This document shows positions 1 to 12,029 of a stretch of 64,000 nt of DNA, one piece after another; the stretch's first letter is position 1; each line of letters starts with the position of its first letter. This DNA comes from Verticillium longisporum (Eukaryota > Ascomycota > Sordariomycetes > Glomerellales > Plectosphaerellaceae). Location: positions 3,348,001 through 3,412,000 of the forward strand of contig JAETXT010000002.1 in NCBI GenBank assembly GCA_019188255.1, written 5' to 3'. Both the position numbers and the translations under genes were made by a program. The notes below the pieces were generated by a model. It saw nothing but the letters and a program-made list of their open reading frames with translations, had not been told where the DNA came from and ran no database searches.

Positions 1-837
1 AGGACCCAGAATGAATCCAGACCCAACGACACGGCTGCCGAAGCCGCAACATCGGGTTTGTTGCCAAGCCCGTGCCGGTACTTCTCCGCCACATCCGATT
101 TCCGATCTTCCCCATGCGGCCCATGCGGGGAAAAACCAACGAACAAGACGTCAGGCCACAGCTACAGTAACACAGCAAACCCGGCGCCAACCTCCCCTTG
201 TCTCCCCTCCCCCCAAAGACAGGCCTCATTTTTACCGAGCCCTGCAAAGCCTTGTCCATACCCCTCGCTATTCTCGGCCAAGAACTCGGTCTTTGGTTCC
301 CAGACGCCATTTATCCGTCCATTCGGCTAGAGTGATGGTCCATTAGCCTTGCAGCCCCAATGACGAATGTTGTGCCTGAAAGGCCAGTGCTTGCCTTTAT
401 TGGTTCTGTAGGAGGACTGGAGGCTGGTGTTGTCCTCGGAGCCCGCTCTGTTGCCGCGAAAATGGAAAGAAGCCAACCCTTGGCAGGCAACGATACGACG
501 CTGCCATGCCTGGTCATCTATTTTGCCTCATTGTGGATGGCCTGCTCCGCTACGAAGGAAAGGATCAGACTGGTCACTGGATGGACGTGACCTGCTACGG
601 ACGTGGTACTACGGCGTCCTGCGTCCTGAGCTTCGGCCCTGGTTCCTGGGTGCTTTTGCAATGGTTGACGCACTCACATAAGTAGACGTGACGCTCCTCG
701 CCTCTCTTTGTCCTACTGGCTCCCCACGAGTGACAAAGCCGCCGATCGGGGTCTATCATCGCAAGTCATGAGGCGCGTTCTCTCCAAGCATGACCTGGAG
801 CACCAACCAAAGCCGAGCCAGCAGGCTACAGACCGCC
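1..837. other. Intergenic / promoter region upstream of the GH115 gene
   Basis: No gene is supported. The overlapping short reading frames have proline/serine-rich or arginine-rich translations without domain character. The stretch ends at the CCATGG start context of the GH115 gene and probably holds its promoter and 5' UTR, plus the end of an unseen neighbour at the left edge. Confidence 0.5.
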
Positions 838-3800
838 ATGGCCGTCTCCAGCGTCAAGTCATGGTCGATCGCGGCACTTACGAGTCTATTGCCGCTGGTC
901 TCTGCTCTCGGCCAGTCGCCCATCGTCGCCTTTGAGAGCGCTGAGGGGAGCTTCCAGATTGCCGGTGGTGACGTGGGAGGTGGTCAGATCCGCGTGTCCG
1001 CCAATGAATACTGGGGCGTCATCCGTGCTGCCGGCGACCTTGCGGCTGACTTTGGCCGCGTGACGGGAACGAACTACACGTTGAGCAATGGCGAGAGCGG
1101 AGCCCAACCTGCGGCATATACCTTTGCTCCTGTCGACGTCACAAACAACACTCACGTAGGTGGACCTTGATATTCTGCCTCCAAGAAACTCGTGTCTGAC
1201 GGCTTTCTAGTTCAGCACAACAGCTGAGGAGTCGCTTTCAGGTCCCGAATACTCCGACCCTGATGCAGGCAGCACTGTCATCATTGCCGGCACCATCGGC
1301 CACTCGGAGATTATCGATCAGCTCATCGAGTCTGGCCTCATTGACGTCGGTGAGGTCGAGGGCGAGTGGGAAGCCTTCGTCAGCCAGCTCGTTGAGAACC
1401 CTATCGAGGGCGTCGCTCAGGCTCTGGTCATCGCTGGCAGCGACCCTCGCGGCACTATTTACGGCATTTACGACGTCAGCGAGCAAATCGGCGTCAGCCC
1501 ATGGTACTTCTGGGCCGATGTCCCTACCCGCCAGCGGGAGAACATCTATGCTCTGTCCGAGCGCAAGGTCCAGAAGACGCCGTCCGTCAAGTATCGCGGC
1601 TTCTTCCTCAACGACGAACAGCCTGGACTGTCCAGCTGGGTGAGGTAAGTCCGCCATTCCCAACTGCAAAAATTGAAGTCCTGCCCCCATACTGATCTGA
1701 TACAGCACGCAGTGGAATGACACCTGGAACGATGCGGCGCCGTACAACCGCCACTTTTACGCGCTTATCGGCGAGGTTCTGCTCCGGCTGCGGGCAAACT
1801 ACCTCTGGCCCACGGTCTGGGGCAGCATGGTGTACATTGACGATCCCTACAACCAGCCCCTGCTCGATGCTTTTGAGATTGTCCTCGGAGGCTCCCACAC
1901 GGAGCCCATGATGCGGGCGCAGAACGAGTTCCGCACCTTCTACGAGGGCCCGTGGCAGTACGCCGAAAACAATGAGACGATTGACGAGTACTTCCGCTAC
2001 GGCGTCGAGCGTGCCAAGCCCTATGCGCGCAACAGCGTCTGGACCATGGCGATGCGCGGCACGGGCGACACGGCCATCGAGGGCAACCTCGGCATCGACG
2101 GCATCGTGAGCATGCTCGAGACGCTGGTCGACAACCAGCGGTCGATCATTGAAGAAGGGCTCGAGATCGAGTCGGCGGCCGAAGTCGACTCGCTCTGGTG
2201 CCTGTACAAGGAGGTCCAATCGTATCAGGAGAGGGGACTCGTCGTGCCCGAGGACATCACGCTGCTGTGGGCCGACGACAACTGGGGGAACGTCCGCAGG
2301 CTGCCGCTCGCCAACGAGACGGACCGATCCGGCGGTGCTGGTGTGTACTACCACTTTGACTATGTCGGGGACCCGCGCAACTACAAGTGGATCAACACGA
2401 TCCAGCTCGAGAAGACGGCCTCGCAGATGTACCTGTCGTACGCGCGGCACGCGCGCAAGATCTGGATCGTCAACGTCGGCGACCTCAAGCCCAAGGAGAT
2501 CCCCATCAGCCACTTCTTCGACATTGCCTACGACATTGACCGCTGGGGCGCCGACGGCACGACCGACTGGGTCCGGGCCTGGGTCGAGCGCGACTTTGGC
2601 GGCACACACACGGACGCCATCACGGACATTTTGACACGCTACGGCATGTACGCGGCGCGCCGCAAGTACGAGCTCGTCGAGCCGCAGATCTACTCGGTCA
2701 TCAACTACCACGAGGCCGAGGCCGTGCTGGAGCAGTGGGCGGCCCTGCGCGAGGACACGCAGGCCGTCTACGACGAGCTCGACGAGGCGTACCAGCCCGC
2801 CTTTTTCCAGATGCTGCTGCACCCGTGCTCGGCGCCGAGATTGTGTACAAGATCCAGATCAACGGCGCCAAGAACCAGCTCTACGCCGGACAGAAGCGCA
2901 ACTCGGCCAACGATGTCATTCGCGAGTCGGTCGCTCTGATGTACGACGATTCAAACCTGACGCAGCGCTGGAACGAAGTGCTTGACGGCAAGTGGGCACA
3001 CATGCTTGACCGTACGTATTGCCGTGTTTTGTCTTCTCTTCTCGTGTTCTCGCTTGGCTACGAATGATGGAGCGATGACTGACCGATGCAGAAACCCATC
3101 TGGGCTACGACGGCTACTGGCAGCAGCCCATGAGGAACACGCTGCCAGACCTGCGCTACGTCCAGGACGTGTTCCCTTCGCTCGGCGGCCAGTACGGCAT
3201 TGGTGTCGTGGGCTCGACCGCCTGCATCCCCGGCGACTCCCAGTGGCACGCACTGTCGTCGAGCGGCCTCGAGATGCTGCCGCTGAGCCCCTGGGGCGCC
3301 GCGTCGCGGTACATTGACGTCTTCAGCCGTGGCCCCAAGCACTGCAACTGGCAGGCCTCGCCGTGGGAGCCGTACGTGCAGCTGTCGCAGTACAACGGCA
3401 CCGTCGGCGGCGACAACGGCACGGACACGCGCATCTACATGACGATTGACTGGGCCAACGCTCCGGCGGCGCCCAACCGCACCGAAGTTTTCATCAACAT
3501 CACCAGCGACTGCCGAGGCTATGAGCGGTACGCGGGTGCCGAGCCCCGTCTCACGGCGATTGTGGAGAGCGTGTCTGTTCCGGACAATTTCACCGAGGGG
3601 TTCGTCGAGGCTGACGGCCACGTTGCCATCGAGGCGTCTCACTACCAGAGCATCCTCGAGGGCACAAGCGGATCGTCGTCATCGTCACCGTCGAACAGCA
3701 CGGGTTCCAACTCGACGAGCGTCAGCAGGCGCCAGGACAGCAACGAGACGGCGCCAGCGTACCACACGCTCCGGAACTACGGGCGCACGCTGGCGGGTGT

Positions 3801-4461
3801 CGGGCTCTACCCGCTCGACTCGGAGAATCTCGGGGTGGCCGAGGGCCCGGCGCACGAGTACCGCGTGAACCTGTTCTCCAACCACTCGGCGGCCAATGTG
3901 ACGCTGGACCTGTCGCCGGGCGCCAATTACCTCGGCGACAACAACCCGCTGCAGTACGCGATCGCGCTCTTCCCGGCGGGCGACGAGCAGCCGGAGCCGA
4001 CGGTGGTGACGCCGATCGGGCCCAACGTCGGGTCCAACATGCCCGACGGCTGGGGCCAGGCCGTGGCCAACGCCGTCTGGGGCCTGCAGGGCAACTACAC
4101 GACATCGTCGTTCAACGTGACGCAGGAGGGCGCCTACACGCTGCGCATCTGGGCGCTGCTGCCGAACATTGTGGTGCAGAAGATTGTCATTGACCTCGGC
4201 GGCGTGCGCGATTCGTACCTCGGGCCGCCGGAGAGCTTCCTCGTCGGCAGGGACGAGAGGGGGTCCTACAACGGCACGTCCTTTGCGACGACGCCGGGCA
4301 TTGTCGGCGGCGTGGACCACAACCGGACGTCGTTGCCCGGAGGAGGCGAGTCTGAGGAGGCTGATGGGTCGAACGAGGCGTCGAACGGTGCTGGCGGCTT
4401 GGCGGTGGGAGGCTTCACGAGTGCGCTAATGGTGGTTCTGGCGGCCGCATTGACGATGTGA
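838..4461 (+). CDS. Secreted GH115 xylan alpha-1,2-glucuronidase, GPI-anchored (frame break at 2825)
   Basis: Exons 838-1155, 1211-1644, 1706-3011 and 3092-4461; introns are GT..AG, 55-80 nt. The protein would be about 1142 aa. An N-terminal signal peptide runs to about residue 24 (hydrophobic core then LVSALGQSP). The GH115 body follows, with KYRGFFLNDEQPGLSSW near the end of exon 2, a family hallmark preceding the catalytic core. The C-terminus ends in a small-residue spacer and hydrophobic tail (GGFTSALMVVLAAALTM) typical of GPI attachment. Known GH115 enzymes remove (4-O-methyl)glucuronic acid from glucuronoxylan side chains. Exon 3 changes frame at 2825/2826: upstream reads ...QMLLHP, downstream reads GAEIVYKIQINGAKNQ, and one missing G (CCGTG for CCGGTG) explains it. 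A sequencing error or a recent loss is possible. The family call is secure; whether the copy is functional is not. Confidence 0.9.
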
Positions 4462-5338
4462 TGGGTGTGACGAGTTTGCATGATGTATATGACGAGTGAA
4501 GCAATTCAATGTTTTGTAGACACATTGGGTCGGGATGCACTGGTTCTGATGCCTGGCCCCGATAGTTCGTTGAAGGTCATGAGTATGCCTTGGTTAAGAT
4601 GATGATCTAGGACTGAACATGATGGATTGCTGTATGATGTCAAAGCGCAGTGATGAATGCTGGACCGGCATGCCATGATGGAGGTGGTGATGTTGCTGGT
4701 GGTAGTGACCTAGGTATCTCGATTGTGGGTAAGGCAAGGTACCTTACCTTAGGAAGGTACCTAGGTACCTAGGTACCTGGGCACATGGGTAACGATCACG
4801 TGGTCGACGGACCTCACCAAGGCCAAGGCGCTAAATTGAGTCCCGGTTGCCAGGGACGACAGCACTAACAACCCCCGGCCACCCCTGCCCAAAACAAACG
4901 TCGGGCGTTTGCCCTGCAGCACGCAGCAGCACTGACGAGTGAGATACCCGCTTGGCGTGAGAGCGTGAGAGCGAGCTTTCGAGCCAAAACATCAGAGCAC
5001 CTCCACCTCGTCACTCAAACCCCCATCTTCAACTTGACAGCCCCAGCTCCAGCCCCAGGTAAGGAAGGCATAGCAAGCAACACGTCTGTTTTCTTTTTTT
5101 CCCCCGCCTCGACCCCATTGCTTTCAGGCGCGAGAAGCAGCATCCTTCTCATGAGTACATATTTGCACATTGCGACCTCTTTTTGTTTTTGATCAACACC
5201 TCCGTACCATCCGCCGCCCCCCCCTTGGCCGTCGCAGGACTCGAACTCCCCAAACACGAGAGACAAGTCCGAGCGACGACCAGATCCTAAGGACTCGAAC
5301 TGCAAATCCCACGAAGCACAGCATCACCGCGGGACAAG
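4462..5338. other. Intergenic region with GGTACCTAGGTACCT repeat
   Basis: 3' UTR of GH115 and promoter/5' UTR of the kinesin gene. It contains a run of alternating GGTACC/CCTAGG hexamers at about 4739-4780. From about 4860 onward it is pyrimidine/CA-rich, as expected for a fungal 5' leader. No gene seen. Confidence 0.5.
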
Positions 5339-8300
5339 ATGGTCGTCGATCCTGGTGCCTCGTCCATCAATGTCACAGGTCCGTACATTCCCTCACCACA
5401 CCCCCCCAAGCCATGCGCTGACCTCGTGAACTCTACAGTCCGAGTGCGACCTTTCACCATTCGTGAAGCGGCGCAACTGTAGGTCTCCCCGAATACAGTG
5501 ATGAAACCGACACAACATGCTGACTCTGCCAGGACGCGCACCGATGAAGGCACCCTCTTTCTCGGCGACGGCTCGCTGGCCGCTGCCCCAACACCCAAGC
5601 TCAACACGAGGGGCATCCGACCTGTGATCAAGGTCGTCGATGACCGATGCCTGTGCGTGGCCATCTCACGATTGTTCCGTCGAATCACAACAGCTGACAG
5701 CCTTCTCAGAGTATTTGATCCTCCCGAAGATAACCCCGTCCAGAGGTTCTCGAGATCCGTCGTGCCCAACGGCAAAAAGGTCAAGGACCAAGTCTTCGCC
5801 TTTGACAGAATCTTCGACGACAATGCTACGCAAAACGATGTGTACGAAGCGACGACACGGACTCTGCTCGACAGCGTTCTCGACGGCTACAACGCCACCG
5901 TTTTCGCATACGGCGCAACCGGCTGCGGCAAGACGCACACCATCACCGGCACCTCGCAGCACCCTGGCATCATCTTCCTGACCATGCAGGAGCTCTTCGA
6001 GAAGATCGCCGACCGCAGCCAAGAAAAGACGACCGAGGTCACCCTCTCCTACCTCGAAATCTACAACGAGACGATTCGCGACCTGCTCGTCCCCGGTGGC
6101 AGCAAGCAGGGATTGATGCTGCGAGAGGACTCGAACCAGGCCGTTTCTGTCGCTGGCCTGACGAGCCATCGCCCCAAGGATGTGCAGGAGGTTATGGACA
6201 TGATTGTCAGGGGTAACGAGTTCCGCACCGTCTCGCCGACCGAGGCCAACGCCACCTCGTCCCGCTCCCACGCTGTCCTTCAGATCAACGTTGCCCAAAA
6301 AGATCGCAACGCCGATGTCAACGAGCCGCATACCATGGCCACCCTCAGCATCATCGATCTGGCTGGCAGCGAGCGTGCGAGTGCCACCAAGAACCGCGGC
6401 GAGCGCCTGCTCGAGGGCGCCAACATCAACAAGTCGCTGCTCGCGCTCGGAAGCTGCATCAATGCTCTCTGCGATCCCCGGAAGAAGAACCACGTCCCCT
6501 ACCGCAACAGCAAGCTGACGCGTCTGCTGAAGTTCTCCCTCGGCGGAAACTGCAAGACGGTCATGATTGTATGCGTCAGCCCCTCGAGTGTGCACTTTGA
6601 CGAAACGCAAAACACGCTACGCTACGCCAACCGCGCCAAAAATATCCAGACCAAGGTCACGCGCAATGTGTTCAATGTCAACCGCCACGTCAAGGATTTC
6701 CTGGTCAAGATCGACGAGCAGATGGCCCTCATCAACGAGCTCAAGGCGCAACAGAAGGACGCCGAACAAGCCTCGTTCGCCAAGTTCCGCAAGCAGCAGG
6801 ATCGCCGAGACGCCATCGCCCGCGAGGGCATCCAGCGCATCCGCGTCGCCTACGACAACTCTGCCGGCGAGCGACAGGAAAAGCTAAACAACATGAAGAA
6901 GCTCAGGAGCTTCGAGCGTCGCATCGGCCTGCTCTCAAGCTGGCTCGCATCGTTCGATGCCATCTGCGATGCCCGTGGCGACGAGGACATGATGCCTTCT
7001 AACCTCGTCTCCATCCGCAAGACGGCCAGCGGTATCCTGTCTGAGCTCGAACACAGCAGGCACCACATGATCCAAAAGCTCGACAAGTTCAACTGGGAGC
7101 GCGCTCTCGACACAGCCCTTCACCACAGCATCCAGCAACTGCCCGGGGATGACGCCGCCGACTGCGGCGAGGTGGCGAACCTGTCGCGTGAGGTCGAGGT
7201 CCTCAAGGCGAGCTTCGGTCGCGAGTCGTACCGTGACGTGTTGGACTTTGACAAGACGGCCGACGCCTCCATGGTGCAGGTGCTTCTGACTGCGCAGTTT
7301 GACATGCTGGCATCCCTATCCGAGACGCTGGCGATGAAGGAGGAGGACGCTGTCTCGCATGCCAAGTCCATCATCAACCGTTTGCTCGAGGTCGGTTACA
7401 CCGCTGCATCCCACGTCGTCAAGCCCGACGGCTCTTGCATACCCGTCGAGAAGTTTTCCCCCAGCAAGCGAGGCACACCAAAGCGAAAGAAGGCCGCTGC
7501 AGTCGGCAACATCCAGCCCATTGCCGCGCCTCTCCTGCCCGTGGCCGACGCGCTGGTGCTCACACAGCCGATTGCTGCTTCGCCGATGAAGACCTCGCCC
7601 CGCAGGCGCAAGCCCATCAACGCTCGGAAGGGCGTTTCGTTCACGCCTGTGAAGAAGAAGGCGGCTTCGCAGCGGTCGGTTCGGTGGAGGGATGACGAGT
7701 CAGAGGACGGAACTCTGGCCGACTTTGACAAGACACCCAAGAAGTACGAATCGACTCAGGAACAGAACTCGCCCGACAAGGCTCTTCCTCTGCCACCCAT
7801 GCCAGCCATGTCGTCCCTGCCGGCCATGCCCACTCTGCCAGTCTACTTGGAAACCACCGAGGAGGAGCCTGAGCCAGCCTCGGACTCGAGCCCGTCTCTC
7901 GAGCTTCCCGAGACGTCTACTCTCGTGCCGGCCAAGCCTAACAGGTTCCAGGCCGGATTCCTGTCCAAGGGCAGCGCGCGGGTCTCGTCCATCGGCAGCG
8001 GCTCTCCGAGCCTGCCCACGCCGACCTTCTCGGTGAAGCTCGCCCCCTCCCCATCGTCGTCTGACAACGGAGACAAGCTCGGCCCTCTTAGGTCGCTGGA
8101 CGTGTCGCGGTCTTCCAACCTGTCACCCTCGTCCTTCGGCTCCAAGATAGCGCGGCTCAGTCCGCCTCGGTGTTCATTTCTCGGCGACGAAAACAACCCC
8201 CCTCCATCGCCTCTGGCCACTCCTCTGACTCCGACTCGTCCAAGATTGACCACCAAAAACTCCGGAACGCCCTCCACTCTGCCAAAAAGGCGGGAGGACG

Positions 8301-8724
8301 TAGGGTGTCCTCCATGTCCGGCTCCACGACCACGTCTGCGCGACGCATCTCTTCCATTGGCCCTCTCCCCGAAAGGGCCGGCCACCGGGCCTCGCTTAGC
8401 TACTCCGGGCCCCTCGCCAGTTCGACGAACGGTATCTCTCGGCACCGCCGAAACAGCACAGCAGAGCGACGGCGCTCGCCGCCCATCGCGTGTTCCCCAC
8501 CCGACTTTCGGGGTGCATTCACCCAGGGCCAAGCGCGCCGCATGAACTTTGGCAGCAGCGTCAAGCTGTCCGGTGTCGAGGGCAGCAGCCCGGGCGCCCG
8601 GGCGCAGAGCCTCGAGGCAGGCAAGACCCGGCGCATCACTATTGGTGGTTTGGGCGCCATGGGTGGTGCCGCCACGAGGGGACGCGATGTCAGCGCTGGT
8701 AGGGCTAGTGTTGGCTGGCGATGA
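5339..8724 (+). CDS. Kinesin-8 (Kip3-type) motor protein
   Basis: Exons 5339-5378, 5439-5478, 5533-5652 and 5710 onward. The motor domain covers about residues 10-400: NVTVRVRPF beta-strand 1, P-loop YGATGCGKTHTITG, switch I NATSSRSH and switch II IDLAGSE are all intact. Kinesin-8 motors walk to microtubule plus ends and depolymerise them, controlling spindle and cytoplasmic microtubule length. The long tail is basic and Ser/Pro-rich. In the direct reading the protein stops at 8545. After the C6 run at 8197-8202, however, the +1-earlier frame gives a better tail (SSKIDHQKLRNALHSAKKAG ... KTRRITIGG) ending at 8724. I therefore place the true end at 8724 (about 1071 aa), assuming one C is missing. 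If not, the protein is 1011 aa with a different last part. The motor assignment is firm; the subfamily rests on overall resemblance to fungal Kip3. Confidence 0.88.
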
Positions 8725-9368
8725 TTATCTCTTCTTCTTGTTCTTCTCGTTCTTCTTTTTGTCCGTGTTTGGATTTCTGCATTTCTCTCACATCGGCGTC
8801 AAGGTTTCATTAGGCGTCCGGGGGGCTGGACAATGGCGCGTCCGCGACAGACTGGCTAGACCGCCATGCATGTGCATAAGCTACGGCTTTTGTACGCTCC
8901 CAAATCTGGGATTGCTGTATCAGTAGGTGCCATTCAGGCATAATGAGATCATGTTCCACCACTGTCGATCTTGAGGTTGACGTGCCTGTTGTGTAGTCCA
9001 TGTTCCGTGTGTCTTTTGCTATTTTCCCCGTCATGAGCCTTCGTGGACACGAGGTCCATTCCCCATTGAGGACATGAAGAACCGCATCTCGAGCTCATAT
9101 GGTAGGGCTGATTAGTAATCACAGCACGGAATGTGAATTCCTGCAACCCCACTGTTAAGCTCCAATCACGTCGGCGAAGCGCTGCGATGCCAACTGACGT
9201 AAGGCTGTTCTTCCTCTGTAGCTGACAGCTTCTTCACCACGATCTGGCATTCTTCCGGATCGCCAGCCGACTAGAATACTCTTCGTTGAGACACCAGAGA
9301 GCTTCTACCTGTCAAAGCTGAGCACACTGCGCTGGCGTGTCGTCCCCCCTGGCAGACCTCCGGGAAAG
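8725..9368. other. Intergenic region
   Basis: Starts with a T-rich stretch (8728-8800) suited to 3' processing of the kinesin transcript, then about 550 nt with no coding signal before the start codon of the regulator at 9369. Confidence 0.45.
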
Positions 9369-11956
9369 ATGCCGGATCAACCGATACCCACTCCACCATC
9401 TCCGGGCCCCGCGCAGCATTCGGCACCGGATCGAGCCTCAAGCAAAGGCAGGGCCCCTGGCGCACGCAAGTACACCACCAAAGCCTGCCAAGAGTGTCGT
9501 CGTCGGCGAGCCAAGGTTGTGTCATTGATCCTGTAGCCTCCCAACCCAGCGGCTGACACGTTCCCCCAGTGCGGTGGAGAAAAACCGGCTTGCACTCGAT
9601 GCCAACGCCGAGGTATCGAGTGTGCCTACGCAGTTGACGAGGACCACCGCGGAACAGCGCCCAAATCCTACGTCCGGCTCCTCCAGTCGCGCATTCACCT
9701 GTTGGAGCAAGTGCTATGGCTTCATTCGATCGACCTCGACGCGTCAGTGGCCCACCTCATGGCGCAGTCGTCCCGTAATGGGCATGGTAGCGATATGCCC
9801 ACCATGTCGTCTTCGGTGTCGGCTGGCATCTCGTCTTCTGAGTTCGATAAGCTGTGTTATGAATTTGAGGGCGCACTCATCCTCGACGACTCGGGGGACA
9901 TCAACTGTGATGCTGAAGCCAGTTACTTTGGCCCGACAAGCGGGCGCCTCGAGCTGCCCGTCGCTCAGGGTATGGCCAGCCGTCATGTTCATGCGTAACG
10001 ACACTAACACGAGCACAGACGAGCCAGAACAACTCGTCAAGACACCAGCAAAGCCGTTCGTCAGGGATATCTCAATGATGAACGCCTACATCGTCGACGA
10101 CTCTCTCATGCAGTTTCAGGATCTTTACCTGCCAGTGCAACCGTCCCCCAGCATTACCCCACCATCACTCACCAGCCGTTCCCCTGCAGCGCCGACGCCA
10201 GAGACCTTGACGTCTGATGAGCTTCAGTCCCACCTGGTCGATCTTTATTTTGCGTGGGACAACCCCTGGCACAACATTCTGAACGAGGGCCGGTTTCGTT
10301 ACGCCATGAAGCACAACACCAAGTGCTTTAGCCTCTTACTCTTGAACTCTGTGCTCGCTATGGGGTCTCGGTACTCGGATCGGATTGATGTTCGCTCGGA
10401 TCCGGCGGACGGGAACACGGCTGGTCAACCCTACCTGGAGGTGGCTGAAAAGTTGATCCAGAAAGAACTGCACCACCCTCGGATGGCCACGGTCCAATCA
10501 TTAGCAATCATGGGGGTGCTTTACGCTGTAGGTTGTTCGCACAAACATTGCGCTGAGCACAGTTTTTCTAATACCACACCAGGCCATGGGGAGAGATGCC
10601 TGTGGCTATCTGCACCAAGGCATGGCCAACCGCCTCGCTCTCGACATGGGTCTCAACATCGACCCGATCACACTGACGGGTTCACAAATCATGTCAGATG
10701 AGGATGCACATTGCCGGAGACAACTATACTGGGCGCTTTATTGTTTGGATAAGCAGTCCGCCATATATACGGGACGTGTTTGCACCATGCTGGTAGGTCG
10801 CATGCCTTCACTGGCGTACAGAACCCTGCGCTGAACGACATGATGCAGGACTCTCAAGCCTGTGTGAACTACCCCTCCGGGCCAGAATTGGAGACTTCCC
10901 TACCAAACCTCAAAGAGCCAGCCTTCAAATCTCATACTCCTTTGCTACGAGCTCTCAGTACATTGTCGCAGATGCTGGAGAAAGTCTTGCTGCACCTGTA
11001 CGCCCCCAATCTTTGACTTGCCGCAGCCAGCTCTCCACGACCTGCTGATGAATGAAAACAGGTACTCGCCAAGAAGGTCGAACCAACAACCGAAACGAAT
11101 CGCATTCTTCGACTGTTCCCGTTTGGCAATGAGAACATGGTACTACGCTCTACCGGCTGAGCTCAAGGTCGAACGCACCGGCAACAATAACTACCCGGCA
11201 GCATACATGCTCGGGATGCTCTACCACACTTCCGTCATCCTCCTTGCCAAACCTTTCTTGAAAGCCCTCGACAGTACCAATCCCACCACTGACAACTTCC
11301 AAGCCAACACCTCGTCTCCGTCGCCTCAACTGTCGGACCAAGAGCGCGAAGCAATGCATTTGAAAGCGAAAGTCATCTGCGACGAAGCTGCCAGAGAAAT
11401 CTGCGTTCTTGGAGCCAAGTATCGCAAGGTTTTTGGTAGCTTCCGAAAATGCCCGCCTACCGCGAACCACAGCATCCTCGAGGCCGCGCTCGTGACGCTG
11501 CAGATTCACACTCTGGCCGATGACCAGGCAAACAAGAGGGGCAAGTTGTCGCTCGAAAACTATCTTAAAACTCTCAAGGAGCTCTCGCAGTCATGGAGTC
11601 CTCCAAGGCGATATTGGTCAAGCGTCTCGCGGCTTGTACAGGCTCGGCTGAGCGCGGCCACGGGCGGGGCATCCACCGCTCTCCCACACGCAACAGAAGA
11701 CGCGAACGCTACACAACACGCCGAGCGCATACCCGGGAATGAGTTCATGGCTGCGCATGAGCCATCCTACAACGGCGATGATGCGGAAATGATACAAAGC
11801 TGGATAGGTGCATTTTATGAGGAGGGTGGTTTCGAGGCGTACCTGAATAGTGGATCTGGCGACACCGCGGATGACCACCACATGTTCATGGACGTCTTGC
11901 ACGAGATGGGTCGCGAATCAAACACGACTGATTCTTCAAGAGGCAACCATCTATAA
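9369..11956 (+). CDS. Zn2Cys6 fungal transcription factor
   Basis: Six exons: 9369-9515, 9570-9969, 10019-10527, 10583-10792, 10849-10997 and 11062-11956, giving 769 aa with every junction in frame. The binuclear zinc cluster lies at residues 40-66 (CQECRRRRAKCGG..CTRCQRRGIEC), split by the first intron after ..RRAK, the usual position in this family. A basic/coiled linker follows (KSYVRLLQSRIHLLEQVL). The fungal-specific middle homology region begins near residue 255 (SHLVDLYFAWDNPWHNIL) and includes RRQLYWALYCLDKQSAIYTG. Such proteins bind CGG-containing promoter sites and regulate metabolic genes. The 3' end lies only 73 bp from the 3' end of the convergent carboxylesterase gene. The target pathway cannot be told from sequence. 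The last two introns rest on my reading of splice sites. Confidence 0.85.
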
Positions 11957-12029
11957 CGGCACGAGACTTTTGAGCCTGAATGACACATAATACCACAGTC
12001 TGACAGCCTGGCTGGAAGCCGGCGGCGCG

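Noticed and set aside
1608..2822. 404-codon open frame on the minus strand
   Set aside because: It is exactly antisense to exon 3 of the GH115 gene, whose family identity is clear; the long frame results from GC-rich third positions.
5666..6610. 314-codon minus-strand frame
   Set aside because: Antisense of the kinesin motor domain; no domain of its own.
10793..10821. 28-nt intron in the Zn2Cys6 gene
   Set aside because: Too short for a fungal intron; the next AG at 10848 gives a 56-nt intron with branch GCTGAAC and restores the expected TML-D sequence.
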